Source of the DNA: Garcia nutans | Lineage: Eukaryota; Streptophyta; Magnoliopsida; Malpighiales; Euphorbiaceae | Length of the DNA: 64,000 nucleotides | Assembly (NCBI GenBank): GCA_947685225.1 | Contig: CANTUV010000008.1 | Span: forward strand, 44,141,501-44,205,500 | Reading direction: 5' to 3' | In this document: in pieces, positions 10,858 through 21,755 of the stretch | How the letters are laid out: every line of letters begins with the position of its first letter | Position numbering within the stretch: the first letter of the stretch is position 1 | Notes under the pieces: generated by a model | The model's database searches: none | Told to the model about the DNA's origin: nothing | Seen by the model: only the letters and a program-made list of their open reading frames with translations | Position numbers and translations under genes: made by a program

Positions 10858-12850
10858 TATGTCTAAATAGATGAAGTATCTTTGACTCTAACTCAACGAA
10901 CCTCCCTTAACTTGAAGTGTTGCTTTTTTTATTTTTTTTTATTTCGCTTTCTTTAGTTTTTAATTGGAACAATTATGTTTTTCAAATTTAAAGTTGCTTG
11001 AATAAATTATTTTTGTTAAATTTTTGTTGGTCTTTGTTCATTTTGGTGCCCAACCAATGACGAATTTAACTTGATATTTATAAAATAGCGTATTTATGTA
11101 TCATGATTCGAATGGCTTTACTAGGTGAGGGAATTGTTCTATAACATTGAGTTGTGTATGGTTACTTAGAGAGGGCTCCTGCATAATTACCTTCGTATAG
11201 GTCCTGGTCAGTCTTAGAACATGCTTTGACAAATTTTAGAGGCGAAATTGAACTCTACTTATTTAAGAGAGAAATGATCTAGGCTTTGTTTGATAAGCCA
11301 ACAACTAGTATCCGCCCTATTAAATATCAATCCCTAGTTGTTCCTTTGAGCCTTCAAAAAATTTTAACTTTCTTTTCATTGGCTTACAAACCCCAACAAC
11401 TTACCCTGAGTTGTTGTTACACTTTTGACAAGTCCTATGATCACTAAGATGAAGAGGTAAGAAGATCAAAAATGAAAGGAATGCATAGTCAAGACCGTAA
11501 GGATAGTTGATGTTCTCAAAACCATAAGGGTAGTTGAAATTCACCTGAATTAGACCAAATAACACAGATAAAGTTACGACTAAAGCAGATTAATACCTCT
11601 CCACTCATCCATTACTAGAAATACAAGTTGGTATAAACAATACAATTCTTTTGGAACTAGGACAAAAAAAAAGGAAAAAGAAGAAAAGAAGAAAGAAAAG
11701 GATGAAAAAAAGAGAAAAGAAAGGAAAAAGAAAGAAAGAAAGAAAAAGTAAGAAAAATAAAATAAAATAAAACCTAAAAAGATTCAAAAAGCCAACTGAG
11801 TTCTCTTTTACCTAAAGCATTAAAAGAATTCCATTTGGTTTATAAGGACAATTTGACTTGAATTGGTCCAACCCAACAAAAGATTCAATCAAAATCAGAG
11901 AAAAAGGAGAAAGGTCACTCAGTTCTTGAAAGTCTTGTACTTGACAGTCCTACAGGAAAGAAGGACAAAATGATAAAATGCTCAAAGAAAGGGAAGAGTA
12001 AGAAAAAGAAAGATAAAGAAAAGAAAAAAAAGAAATGAATATGGGTACGAAACTTTTTGCAAAGGCAAAAACTATCCCAATCAAGATCCAGATTAATGCC
12101 AAGAAGATGGGGGAAGATTCAAAGCTCTATCTTATTCCTTCTCCCAACTGCCTAAAGTCCAAACAAGAAATTTGTAGTGTGAGGGTTTGTCCATTGTGTC
12201 ACATCAGCTCTAATCTCAAAATGGCTTTCATTTAACCTATGTCCCTTATGGGCCTCATTTCAAGCCTATCAAAGACTTGTTGATCTCTCTTGGTAGGTAG
12301 AGTCTATTAGTGGAGATAGTTTGGATAAGCATGCATATGAAGAGATAATATTCAAACTCAATGAGACCTTTTGGCCAAGTAATGTGTATATGTCTATCTG
12401 AACTACAAAAATTCTTATTTAAATGGAAATCATTCTCGAGTTTAGTGTGGTAATAAGGGTTGTCATATTATAGATATGTTAATTTGGAAAATCAAGTCCC
12501 AAGGTAAATTGACATTGATTTGGCAAAGCCAACATTTGATTTCAAAATTCAAAAATCAAAAAAGAAAAAAAATTACAAAGCCTTCAAGTTAAGGGAAGTA
12601 TGTCGAATCATTGAACCTTGAAGGATACATTGGGAAAAGTAAATGATTGTTGGTGAGGTTATGAAGAAGCTACCAATTGACATACTGAATCATAATTTGA
12701 AATGGATGTATCTTTGCTACTTGGGGCCTCCATTATTCATGTTTTCAATATCTCGAAGATAAAAGCCTTAAAAGCGAAGCCTTCTATCATTCCAATGCAA
12801 GACTTGAACAAGCATCTGGAAGGAGTCAATGAGAAAACTTCAGCTGATCA
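10858..12850 (+). other. Pol-less non-coding block of element B
   Basis: About 2 kb with no RT, RNase H or integrase motif on either strand. The same block is found reversed in element D (about 28150-29940) and in part at 57169-57823, so it is a stable feature of this non-autonomous family. It contains a purine-rich tract (11660-11795) and a second one near 11990-12035. Confidence 0.65.
11660..11795 (+). repeat. Purine-rich (AAG/AAAG) low-complexity tract
   Basis: Almost pure A and G on the plus strand. The corresponding pyrimidine tracts are at 29080-29190 and 57480-57590 in the reversed copies, so the tract is inherited, though its length varies. Confidence 0.8.
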
Positions 12851-13145
12851 CCTCGGTCTGTGAGTCGATGAAACCACTGTAAGTGTTATTCATGCATATC
12901 ATGCATACATGAGCATATCACATTGCATTTTCTTGTATTGTATTGTCTATTCTTTGTCAAAGTGAACAGCAAATACTCTATGAAGCAAAGATAAAGCGGA
13001 TATGGAATCAGGCATGGAAAACCCATTGCATGAGGAAGCTCCAGTAATTTTGCAAAAGAAAGAAGAAATGCATGCTTGTTCAATGAGCTACACAATATAC
13101 AAACATCAACCAAAGCCACATAGAAAAAATCATGGGTTTGAGCCT

Positions 13146-13160
13146 ACACAGGGGGCAAAG
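13146..13160 (+). other. Internal PPT-like motif, first of a series
   Basis: CACAGGGGGCAAAG resembles the true PPT at 16001-16016. Further copies lie at about 13222 (CAAGGGGCAAGG) and 15163 (GTAGGGGGCAAAAAG). They sit at the edges of the PMD block. Confidence 0.55.
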
Positions 13161-13309
13161 TTTTTCCTTTCAATAGTTTATGTATGTACAAAATATTTTG
13201 AGACTCACTTCCAATATTTTGCCACGCAAGGGGCAAGGAGAAGATATGAAGGCCAGATAAAAATGTATAAAAAATAAAAAAAGAGTCAAATACTATTAAT
13301 TTCATACAA

Positions 13310-14409
13310 GGTAATCACTGTGATGGAGGTGGCGGTCTATAGTCAAATAAATCACTCAAAAAGTCATCACCAGTTAGAGGAGGAGGCATATCATCTTTCC
13401 CGAGTCCACCTTAAGCAGAAGCACTAGAATCTCCATTACCTTGGAATTCAGATATGTAACGGTCCTCATCTGAAGTAGGCAAAAGAATCTCATGGTCATC
13501 AGTTTGGGGTCCCCTAGATGACGAAGCACCAGGATCCCTCATCCCCTGAAATCAAAAGTCTTGAAAGTTTTGCTCTGACAGATGATACAATTTTTCAAAA
13601 TGGGGAACTTGTTGATAACTAGCATCTAACTCTTCTTAAACTTTCTTGTTTTGTTGTTCAAGCATCCGCTGTGAGACAAAAAGGAAAAGGTTAAGCAACT
13701 CAAGAGATAGCGCTGGTGTGCACATGGTGAGAGCCGGGAACTACTACACAATCTGACAACCAAAAATTCAATCTCGGATACTCGACTCTCTCTCTAGAAA
13801 TGCCAGGCACCCTCACAAGATTATTCTCATATGCCCATACCTATAACAACAATGAAAATCAAATTCATGCAAGTATAAGAATGGAATTGACATTGGTAGA
13901 AGAAGAGTACCTCGACAACTACCATGAAACCAATGAAAGACTTCTTATTCTTGCAAATCTTATCTAGTCCATGATAGAGACAGCCAAGGCCAGCTTCACC
14001 CCAGCCATAAAGCAGTACCATACTCATGTCAGTAAGGGCCCTCAACACCGATGAATGGATAGTAGATTTGGTGCTACATAAAATGGTCGACCCGAGCAAA
14101 TACGAATATCATTGGTAAGAGGGAGTGGAAGGCCATAGTACCGGATGCCAGTTATGATTGTATATTCGGCTGGGCCAATTTTCATCTCTCCTATAGGTAG
14201 GTGAAAAGTATGGGCCGTGTCCATCCACCGCTCTAACAATGCTTGAACTACACTCTTGTCTATCAGACACTCCTCAGATGGTAATTGGAAGATAAAGCTT
14301 TCAAAACCACAATTTTGAACAATCCATTTTACCTGAAAAGGTGCTACATCATACCATTGTTGGGCTTTATAGACATATCCTCCACCCCAGATAACACAAC
14401 GATCTCGCT
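13310..14409 (-). pseudogene. Antisense plant mobile domain (PMD) ORF of element B, with an intron
   Basis: The minus strand from about 14409 reads a PMD protein. Near its start is CVIWGGGYVYKAQQWYD, then CGFESFIFQLP, the family hallmark RWMDTAHTFHLPIGEM (about 14235-14190), and YGWGEAGLGCLYHGLD. An intron of 70 bp fits exactly at 13910-13841, from GAG|GTACTC to TTATAG|GTATGG. It joins VVVE to VWAYENNLV in phase 0 and restores the PMD continuation. Element A has an intron at the same place. A frameshift separates the first pieces (14239-14042 and 14099-13827 are in different frames) and a stop follows downstream. PMD proteins are known in plants as MAIN/MAIL-type nuclear factors and as domains carried by transposable elements; the function here is unknown. 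Confidence 0.75.
13841..13910 (-). other. Candidate spliceosomal intron in the PMD ORF of B
   Basis: A 70-bp minus-strand segment starting GTACTC and ending TTATAG, between codons in phase 0. Splicing joins two parts of the PMD. The counterpart in element A is 19402-19470 (69 bp). Confidence 0.6.
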
Positions 14410-15245
14410 AACAAGGAGCCAGGTAAGTTAACACAAGGTAAGTATATCATCATACCAGTACCACTAATTCATAGACTAAACTTACTCGTTATGTTCTATT
14501 TTAATCTGTCTATCTATTTGTTTATTAAATTCTTAAACATAGTCCTCTAATTAATTTATTTTTTCTAATCTTAAAAAATAAAAAATAAAAAATATCAAAT
14601 TGCATTGTTACCTTAGTTTTTCTGACTTGAACTGCGATGAAGTTGCATCCCAACTAGTAGACTTATAGTTCCTTTTGCCGTCGAATAAATTCCAATAACT
14701 CAGCATTGGATCGGGGTCCTGATCTCAAAGCATGCATTTTTTCCTTAACTCTCTGCTAAACTTTTTGCTTTAATTATGAGAATATGTAAGTGTGGATGAG
14801 TATTGAAGAAACAAAACGTCTGTGGTTTATAAAGACAAATTGCAAAGGAAAAGAAAAAGGAAATGAAGATGAAAGTTTCGAAAATGGTGTGAGAAAGAAA
14901 AGATGGACTGAAACATTTATATAGCAAATTGCAAAGGAAAAGACAAATAAATAAGCAAAAAATAGTATTCTCGTGAAAAGAAAAAAAAGAGAGAAAAAAA
15001 GAAAAAGTAAATATTTCTATTGATAAAAAGTAAATGAATAGTTACTAAATAGTGCATAAATAGTGACTAAGTGAATAAATAGTAAACTCAATTATTTAAT
15101 TCAATTATTCAGATATTTGCGTGTGTACAAATATTTTTGTACCTTTAAAATATTTTTACAGGTAGGGGGCAAAAAGGTATAGGCAAGGTAAAAAATAGCT
15201 AAATTTTTTGCAAATTTCTTTAATATCTTACTGACTACAATCATT
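14410..15245. other. AT-rich spacer between the PMD ORF and the array in B
   Basis: No coding signal. A PPT-like AGGGGGCAA at about 15164 is followed by an AAAAATAGCTAAATTTTTTGC stretch (15188-15210). That stretch also precedes the array in element A (about 20990) and, reversed, in D. Confidence 0.55.
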
Positions 15246-15249
15246 TTTT

Positions 15250-15915
15250 GCAGATAACCATATTGCTTCTAAGTCCAGAACTTACCTCGGGTGCAGAAAC
15301 CAAATTATTTTTAAGTCCAAAACTTACCTTGGGTCCAAAACCCAAATTAAGTCCAGAACTTACCTCGGGTCCAGAACCTAAATTATTTTTAAGTCCAAAA
15401 TTTACCTCAGGTCCAAAACCCAAAACCTAAATTCACCTCGGGTCCAGAACCCAAATTATCTTTTAAGTCCAGAACTTATCTGGGGTCCAGAACACAAATT
15501 ACATTTTAAGTCTAGAACTTATCTCGGGTCCAGAGCCCAAATTATCTTCTAAGTCCAAAACTTATCTCGGGTCCAGAACCCAAATTATTTTTAAGTCTAG
15601 AACTTACCTCGGGTCCATAACCCAAATTATTTTTAAGTCCAGAACTTATCCCGAGTCCAAAACCCAAATTATTTCTTAAGTCCAGAACTTATCTCAGGTC
15701 CAAAACCCAAATTATCTTTTAAGTCCAGAACTTATCTCAGGTCCAGAACCCAAATTATCTTTTAAGTTCAGAAATTATCTCAGGTCCAGAACCCAAATTA
15801 TCTTTTAAGTCCAAAACTTACCTCGGGTTAAGAACCCAAATTATTTTCTTTTTAGTCCAGAACTTATCCCGAGTCCAGAACCCAAATTATTTTTTAGTCA
15901 AGAACTCAAACTAAC
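15250..15915 (+). repeat. Tandem array, 42-43 bp unit, element B
   Basis: About 15 imperfect copies of a unit containing AAGTCCAGAACTTACCTCGG and GTCCAGAACCCAAATTAT. It lies between the PMD block and the PPT. Element A has a related array at 21050-21665 with a slightly different consensus. 3' arrays like this are typical of Tat/Ogre elements. Confidence 0.9.
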
Positions 15916-16000
15916 TTTGATTACGGAGTCTAGTATGGCTCTAAATCCAGTAAAAAATCACATTGCTTTTCGCTCTCTTTTGTTGTAGTCTCAGATCGCT

Positions 16001-16016
16001 CAAGCAGGGGGCAAAT
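16001..16016 (+). other. Polypurine tract of element B
   Basis: AGCAGGGGGCAAAT lies immediately before the 3' LTR start at 16017. It would prime plus-strand DNA synthesis. Confidence 0.85.
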
Positions 16017-18247
16017 TGTAGATTCTTAATTTTTGACCCAGTCCAATCCGATATCTTTAAACAGTCCAAAATAATTTTTGTGGTGTTTTAATTAAATAAT
16101 ATTTATTTTTAATAAAAATAAATTAATGTAATAATAAAAAGGATAAAAAATAAATAAAAATTGACAACAAAAGAATCGGCGACAAAATTTTTTTGTCGCT
16201 GGTGACAAATTGGCTGGCCCGCGCCTAGCACCCGCAGAACTTCTTTGCTAGAGCACTTTTGCACGCCTGGCCCTTGCGTAGTTTTTCCAAAACCCTATTA
16301 TACTTGGTTTTTAATTTGATTTCCTAAAAAGTTTTTATTTCCTTAGCCAATTAGTATTAGGTTTTTTATTTTTTTTTCTTATAAATACCACATCTAAACA
16401 TATAGAAAAAGGACTTTTAGCAATTATTCAGACTTTTGATCTGAAATTTTTTATCGAACTTTGGACTTTTGGATTTTTTTGGCCAAAAAGAGAGAACCTT
16501 GAAGGAGCAAGAGGCAGTGAGCAAGCAACAATAATCCATCCATTGGCAGCCTATACTGTCTTTATTATTGTTCAACCAGAATTCAAAGATTGTGCTGGAA
16601 CCAACAACGGAGGTTTGAATCTCTATTTCTTTGCTTATGATTACAATAACTTTGTCATACAATTTGATAAATTGTTTAAACATGCATGTTTTTGTCGTTT
16701 GATCAATTGTTCTACTTTCTATCCAAACTTTATTTAAAACACTAAAAAGAAATTTTTCCAAAACCCTAATTCCTTAATACCCGTAAAACATATTGTTGAA
16801 AACTAAAACCCTAATTAGGCTTTTTTAAAACCGCAAAACACAAATCTAATTTCTTAAACCCTAAGTTATTCAAAGCCCTAAATCTTAATTAATTATGTTT
16901 TCAAATCTTCATAGTACCTTGTTCCATTAAATCACCATAGCATTAGATTATTCAAATAATATTTTAATCGTCCAGTAGTCATATTACAAGTAAGTACTTA
17001 TAAAAAAAAATCCATGTTGAAGTGGTCTTAAAGTTTTTATAATAATCATGTTTTGATAAAAGCCTAACTCCAATAAACTTTAAGACCCTAACCCTAATTT
17101 GCCTTGTAATTCCTAAAACCCAAAATAGTTTGCAATTATCAAAACCTTAAATTATTTTCTAAAATTCTAAGATTCAAATTTGCTTTCTTAAATCCTAATC
17201 TATTTTCCAAATATCTAGTAACCCCAAAAATTAACTTTCAAACCTTAGATCCCAAATTCTTAAGCTCTTCTTCTAGAACCATAAATTATTCTTCAAACAA
17301 ACCCTAAAGTGCTTTATTTTTCAAAAAACCCTAATTCACTTTTCCCAAACCCTAATTCTAAATGCCAAAACCTTAATTCCTCAAAGCCAAAATTTAAAAA
17401 TCATAATTTATTAAACCAACACCCATTACTCCCAGTAGCTTAAAGCCATAACCAAAACCCTATTTCCTCAAACTTTAAATCTCAGAACCCTAATTTCTTA
17501 AATCCTAAATCTTAAACCTTAACCTTATTTATTTAATGGATTGAATTCTAATTTTATTTATTTATTTGATTATGTGATTTGTTATATGTTAATGATGAAC
17601 GGTTTATTTTATTTTATGAATGGTTTGCTATTATTTATAATTAGATGATTGAATATTCTTTTATTTGTCTATGTTTTAAAATTGTAAGAGGTATATTTCC
17701 ACTTTGTGTGTACCTCACTAGTTAAACATCATGTAATTTATTTTATTTTAAAGTTTTTTGGACCAATGTAAAGGACACATTTTCACCTTTCGGTGGATGT
17801 CCAATTTAGTTTTAGACATGGACTATGTAAGGACATGTTTCCATCCTCGAATGGGTGTTCATTTATTCTTTTTGTTTGGATATTGCTTTGATTTTAATAT
17901 AATGATGCTTTATTTTAATTATCGCATGTAATATGGATAATATCATTATATTTAAGAATTTTATAATATTAAGACCTGAAAAGGATGTCGGTTCCAATGA
18001 ACCGGGCATTGTGGGGGTGCTGGGCCATTTCTCACCTTCCCCACATGTACCCAACTTTTTGAACCCATTAAGGGTTGGGGATTCCTTAGGAATCGAGTCA
18101 TCTACCCTTTTCTTTTTTCCGGGCCATCCGGTGGAGACTCCATTTTCTTCGGGTTTTGGCCCGTGTTCTCTAAGGCCTTGAGCCTAAACAGTGTCGAAGT
18201 CGTAAGAATAATTTCACTGGGAGTGGGGGCAAAAATCCCCGCTCATA
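16017..18247 (+). repeat. 3' LTR of element B
   Basis: A 2231-bp LTR, start TGTAGATTCTTAATTTTT and end CCCCGCTCATA, followed by the target duplication GATCT. It aligns with 6521-8847 along its length but lacks the GC-rich palindromic block near 6715-6800. It has a TATA box at 16380-16387. Confidence 0.9.
16380..16387 (+). promoter_or_regulatory. TATA box in the 3' LTR of B
   Basis: TATAAATA, equivalent to 6967 in the 5' LTR. Confidence 0.6.
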
Positions 18248-18700
18248 GATCTTTATAATCTTGAAATCTAAAGTCCCAATAGTTCCTTTAGAGATAATAT
18301 GCACGCGATCGACCAGCGGCCAAATCCTCTTGCAACTTTTGATTCTGCTCCTTGAGCATCTACTGTGAGCCAGAAAGGAAAATTAGGTTCATACATTTTC
18401 ATGCCTACATTCAGCATATGTAAACTAAAACATGAAACATAAACCAGAAAACTCAGATTGAAGCCCTACGGATGAGATGGCATGTCCGGATAAAAGGAAG
18501 GAGCAAATGGAGAAAATTGACATTGCACTGGTGAGTATAGTAGCTGAGCCAAAACAAAGGTGGAATGTCTAGCCTCAGTACCAAATGAGCCAATGGTCTA
18601 CCACAATCATGAAAATAGTTAGAGAAAGTTAAGAAGGAATAGTTGTAATGATAAATCTTTACCTTAGAAGTGCCAGCTCCAAAATCACCGTGGGAATGAA
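18248..18700. other. Element A internal region resuming after element B
   Basis: Starts with the second copy of GATCT. It continues the sequence left at 6520, as shown by similarity to 13540-13690 of element B. No coding frame is convincing before the acidic tail of the PMD ORF near 18714. Confidence 0.6.
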
Positions 18701-20085
18701 AAGGAGGCTCATCCTAATCCTCATCCTCTTCTTCCTCTTCATCCTCGCTACCTTCCTCACCATCATCTCCCTCTTCCTCATTTTTCTCATCACCTCCTTC
18801 CTCCATGATATCACTCCCTTCTTTTTCTTCTTCCTTAAAATCTTCAAACCCATCCGGAGCAACTTCAAAGTGCAATAGCTGGTCCCATATGAACTCATTA
18901 TATGATAAGTCTGGTCGAAGCAAGAGCGCCTCAATATCATATCCATTTTGGGCATGTCTCCATGCATTCTTTGGCAAGGATATGCAAGTAAGTACAGATG
19001 TGGGGATGTTGGCTGGTACTTGCCTCTGATCAGGGCCAAGAAACCAATTATGAACCCTCTCGCCAAGGAACCAGCCACTAGACACAGGCCTGACAATTAT
19101 TCAGAGAGTTCTGTAGGGGTAATGCATTGTTCATGCCAATGATCCAGATCACCCTCTCCTCAGCTCTCCACCAAGCTATTTTTACCTACAAGACGATGCC
19201 AAAGGTAAGTAATTTTTCCTTATAAAATTCAGTAATAATACTAATTTTATCTTTTACTAGATCCCAGGTCAGGCGGCTCATCTGATAACGCTAAGAGTGC
19301 ACGTGATGACTATCGGACAACCAACGACCTAATCTTGAGTACCTCATCCATCTCCCCTGAACACCAAGCGCCCTTACCAAATTGTGTTTGTGAGCCCACA
19401 CCTGTCATGTAAAAAAAAATCAAGCTTGCTAATATGCAATATTCAAATATATGAAAATCAAGATTCATACCTCAGCGACAACCATAGAGACAGGCAAGGC
19501 CTGCCTCTCCCCATGCATAATATGGTAAGAGCACAAAATCAGAAAAAGCACGTAGGACTGACAGGTGGATCGATGCCTCGGTGCTGCATAAAATGGTCAT
19601 GGCTAACAGATACAACAAGAATCCACGGGTGTACCTTTTCGCCCGCTCACCTTGTACGGTCCTAGTTTGCCTCAACCAGTGCTGTCAGATATATTCATAT
19701 TTGATCTTGCATGCTCCCTTATACCTAGGATTTTAAACCGATCAACTGCTAAATTTTATCCGCAGTCAATATATCATTAGTCAGTGGGACTACAATTCTA
19801 TCATACTTCAAACCTGTTATTGCTATAAAGACCACCGGATAGATGCTCATCTCTCCAATGGGCAAATGAAAGGTATGAGTGGTATCCATCCATCGCTCGA
19901 CAAGCACCTGGATCACGCTTCTATCGATTTGGAACCCTTTAGTCGGCAGTTGCAATATAAATTCTTCAAAACCACATTCATGGATCATTCTTCGAACAGC
20001 CGGTGGCACTTGCTCGTACTACTAGCGTGCCTTGTGGACATTTCCAGCACCATCGATCGCACAACTGTCATACTGCAACAATAAA
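18700..20085 (-). pseudogene. Antisense plant mobile domain (PMD) ORF of element A
   Basis: A fuller copy of the ORF at 13310-14409. From the right it reads DGAGNVHKAR, then CGFEEFILQLP, the hallmark RWMDTTHTFHLPIGEM (about 19912-19865), then a segment with YYAWGEAGLACLY. Introns fit at 19470-19402 (phase 0, GAG|GTATGA to GACAG|GTGTGG, giving VVAE joined to VWAHKHNLV) and, less surely, at 19257-19186. The C-terminal part (19085-18714) has GWFLGERVHNWFLGPDQR and ends in a long Glu/Asp tail. A small deletion after LACLY and a frameshift before 19085 break it. The original continuity across 4168-6520 was lost when other elements inserted. Confidence 0.75.
19402..19470 (-). other. Candidate intron in the PMD ORF of A
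   Basis: 69 bp, GTATGA to GACAG on the minus strand. It is at the same codon boundary as the intron at 13841-13910 although the intron sequences differ. Agreement between two diverged copies supports real splicing. Confidence 0.6.
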
Positions 20086-21045
20086 AGTAAGTCTAGCCGA
20101 GTAAGTATATTCACAACATTAATTATTGTTTCATGCCATACTAATTTTTATATACACTTTACGAATTTTGTTCTTTTGCACCATAAATAATATTTATTTT
20201 AGACCTTATTTTATTTTATGTTCATCAATTAACTACTTTCATTTCTTGTGCAGATTAATAATTTTTTTTATTATGGATTACTTACTTTGGTTTTTACAAA
20301 TAATTTATTTATTTTTACCACCTTAATAAAATTATAGAATAAATATATAAAGAGTTTGCTACAAATATATATATACATAAATAAAAATATGAAAATAAAT
20401 AATAAAAAAATAAAAATACCTGTGTTTTTTCTTGAGAACTTCGGTGGAGGTTCATTCCTGCTAAAATAGGCACTCAATCCAGCCCGCTATTTCTGAGGTA
20501 AGCTCACAATTCTAAATCCATATGAGGTCTAGCCCTCAATGCATGTTGATTTGCTACCATAATTTTTATATGATAGTTAAAATTTCTTCGACTGCTTCAA
20601 AGTTGAAGTTGCTGAAGATTGCAATATGCTTAAAACTTCAAAGTTAGGAGTAGAAGTATTTGAATGCATAATACTGAGGATGAATGGTTCAGTATTTATA
20701 ACGAGAAAAAGTAAATTTCAATAATTCATTCATTTACTGTTAAAGTCAGAAATCATAAAAAAAAAAGCATATAAAAACAAACAGGACAAGATTCATCATT
20801 CAAATCATTCAATCAATATTCAGAGTTTCTGTCTCGTATCAATAATTCATTTAAACAGCACACGAGCACACAGTGCATTGATATGTATTGGGAAAATATA
20901 ATTTATGCGTGTCTAAAAAATATTTTTTATACTCATTAAATATTTTTTTCATGCAGGGGGCAAGAGTATACAAATACCCGCATATAGTAAAAAATAGCTA
21001 AATTTTTTGCAAAATTGTTTACTAAGCACAATTAATTTTTGTAGG
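20086..21045. other. AT-rich spacer of element A before the array
   Basis: No coding signal. It contains a PPT-like CATGCAGGGGGCAAGAG at about 20949-20965, then an AAAAAATAGCTAAATTTTTTGC stretch shared with element B. Confidence 0.55.
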
Positions 21046-21046
21046 T

Positions 21047-21665
21047 ATCTCGGGACCAGAACTCAAATTATTTTTGAGCCTAGAACTCACTCCTGGTCCA
21101 GAACCTAAATCATTTTTTGAGTTTAGAACTCACTCCGGATCCAGAACTCAAATTATTTTTGAGTCCAGAATTCACTCCGAGTCCAGAACCCAAATTATTT
21201 TTTAGTCCAAAACTCACTTCGAGTCCAGAACCCAAATCATTTTTTGAGTCCAGAACTCACTCCGGGTCCAGAACCCAAATAATTTTTGAGTCCAGAACTC
21301 ACTCCGAGTCTAGAACCCAAATCATTTTTCAAGTTTAGAACTCACTTCGGGTCTAGAAACCAAATCATTTTTTAGTCCAAAGCTCACTCCGGGTCCTAAA
21401 CCCAAATCATTTTTTAGTCCAGAACTCACTCCGGGTCCAGAACCCAAATCATTTTTTGAGTCTAGAACTCACTCGGGTCCAGAACTCAAATTATTTTTTA
21501 GTTTAGAACTCTCTTGGGTCTAGAAATGAAATTATTTTTTAGTCTAGACTCACTCCAGGTCCAAAACCCAAATTATTTTTTATTCCAGAACTCATTTCGG
21601 GTACAGAACCCAAATCATTTTTGAGTTCAGAACTCAACTTAGATCAAGAATCCAAACCATTCGAG
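21047..21665 (+). repeat. Tandem array, about 43 bp unit, element A
   Basis: About 14 imperfect copies of a unit with GAGTCCAGAACTCACTCCGG and GTCCAGAACCCAAATCATT. Same position and related consensus as the array of B at 15250. Confidence 0.9.
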
Positions 21666-21742
21666 TCTAGAATCATCCTTATCCAAAATCAATTCAAAAC
21701 CATGTTGCTTTTCACTCTTTAAATAAATTCAAGATCATTCAA

Positions 21743-21755
21743 GCAGGGGGCAAAC
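21743..21755 (+). other. Polypurine tract of element A
   Basis: GCAGGGGGCAAAC immediately before the 3' LTR. Confidence 0.85.

Larger units (their letters stand above)
6521..18247 (+). mobile_element. Complete non-autonomous Tat-type element B, target duplication GATCT
   Basis: An 11,727-bp element with two LTRs (6521-8847 and 16017-18247), a PBS at 8849, a PPT just before the 3' LTR, and the 5-bp duplication GATCT at 6516-6520 and 18248-18252. The internal region holds a leader, a decayed gag, about 2 kb of non-coding sequence, an antisense PMD ORF and a tandem array. No protease, RT, RNase H or integrase is visible, so it would need enzymes supplied in trans. It inserted into the PMD block of element A. 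The two LTRs have clearly diverged, so the insertion is not recent. Confidence 0.9.

Noticed and set aside
11605..11787. Phe/Leu-rich small frame that looks like a membrane protein
   Set aside because: Produced by the complement of a purine-rich tract.
15241..15430. Proline-rich repeat peptides on both strands
   Set aside because: They are by-products of the 42-43 bp array. The frame is lost wherever a unit is 43 bp.
15250..15915. CRISPR-like look of regular repeats
   Set aside because: Units are contiguous and degenerate without unique spacers; the context is a plant retroelement.
16417..16761. Frame of 114 codons antisense in the 3' LTR of B
   Set aside because: Not kept as a frame of the same length in the 5' LTR of the same element.
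18659..19096. A 145-codon minus-strand frame overlapping the PMD tail
   Set aside because: The other frame (19085-18714) keeps PMD-like sequence and an acidic tail; the Lys/Arg/Met-rich frame is its shadow.
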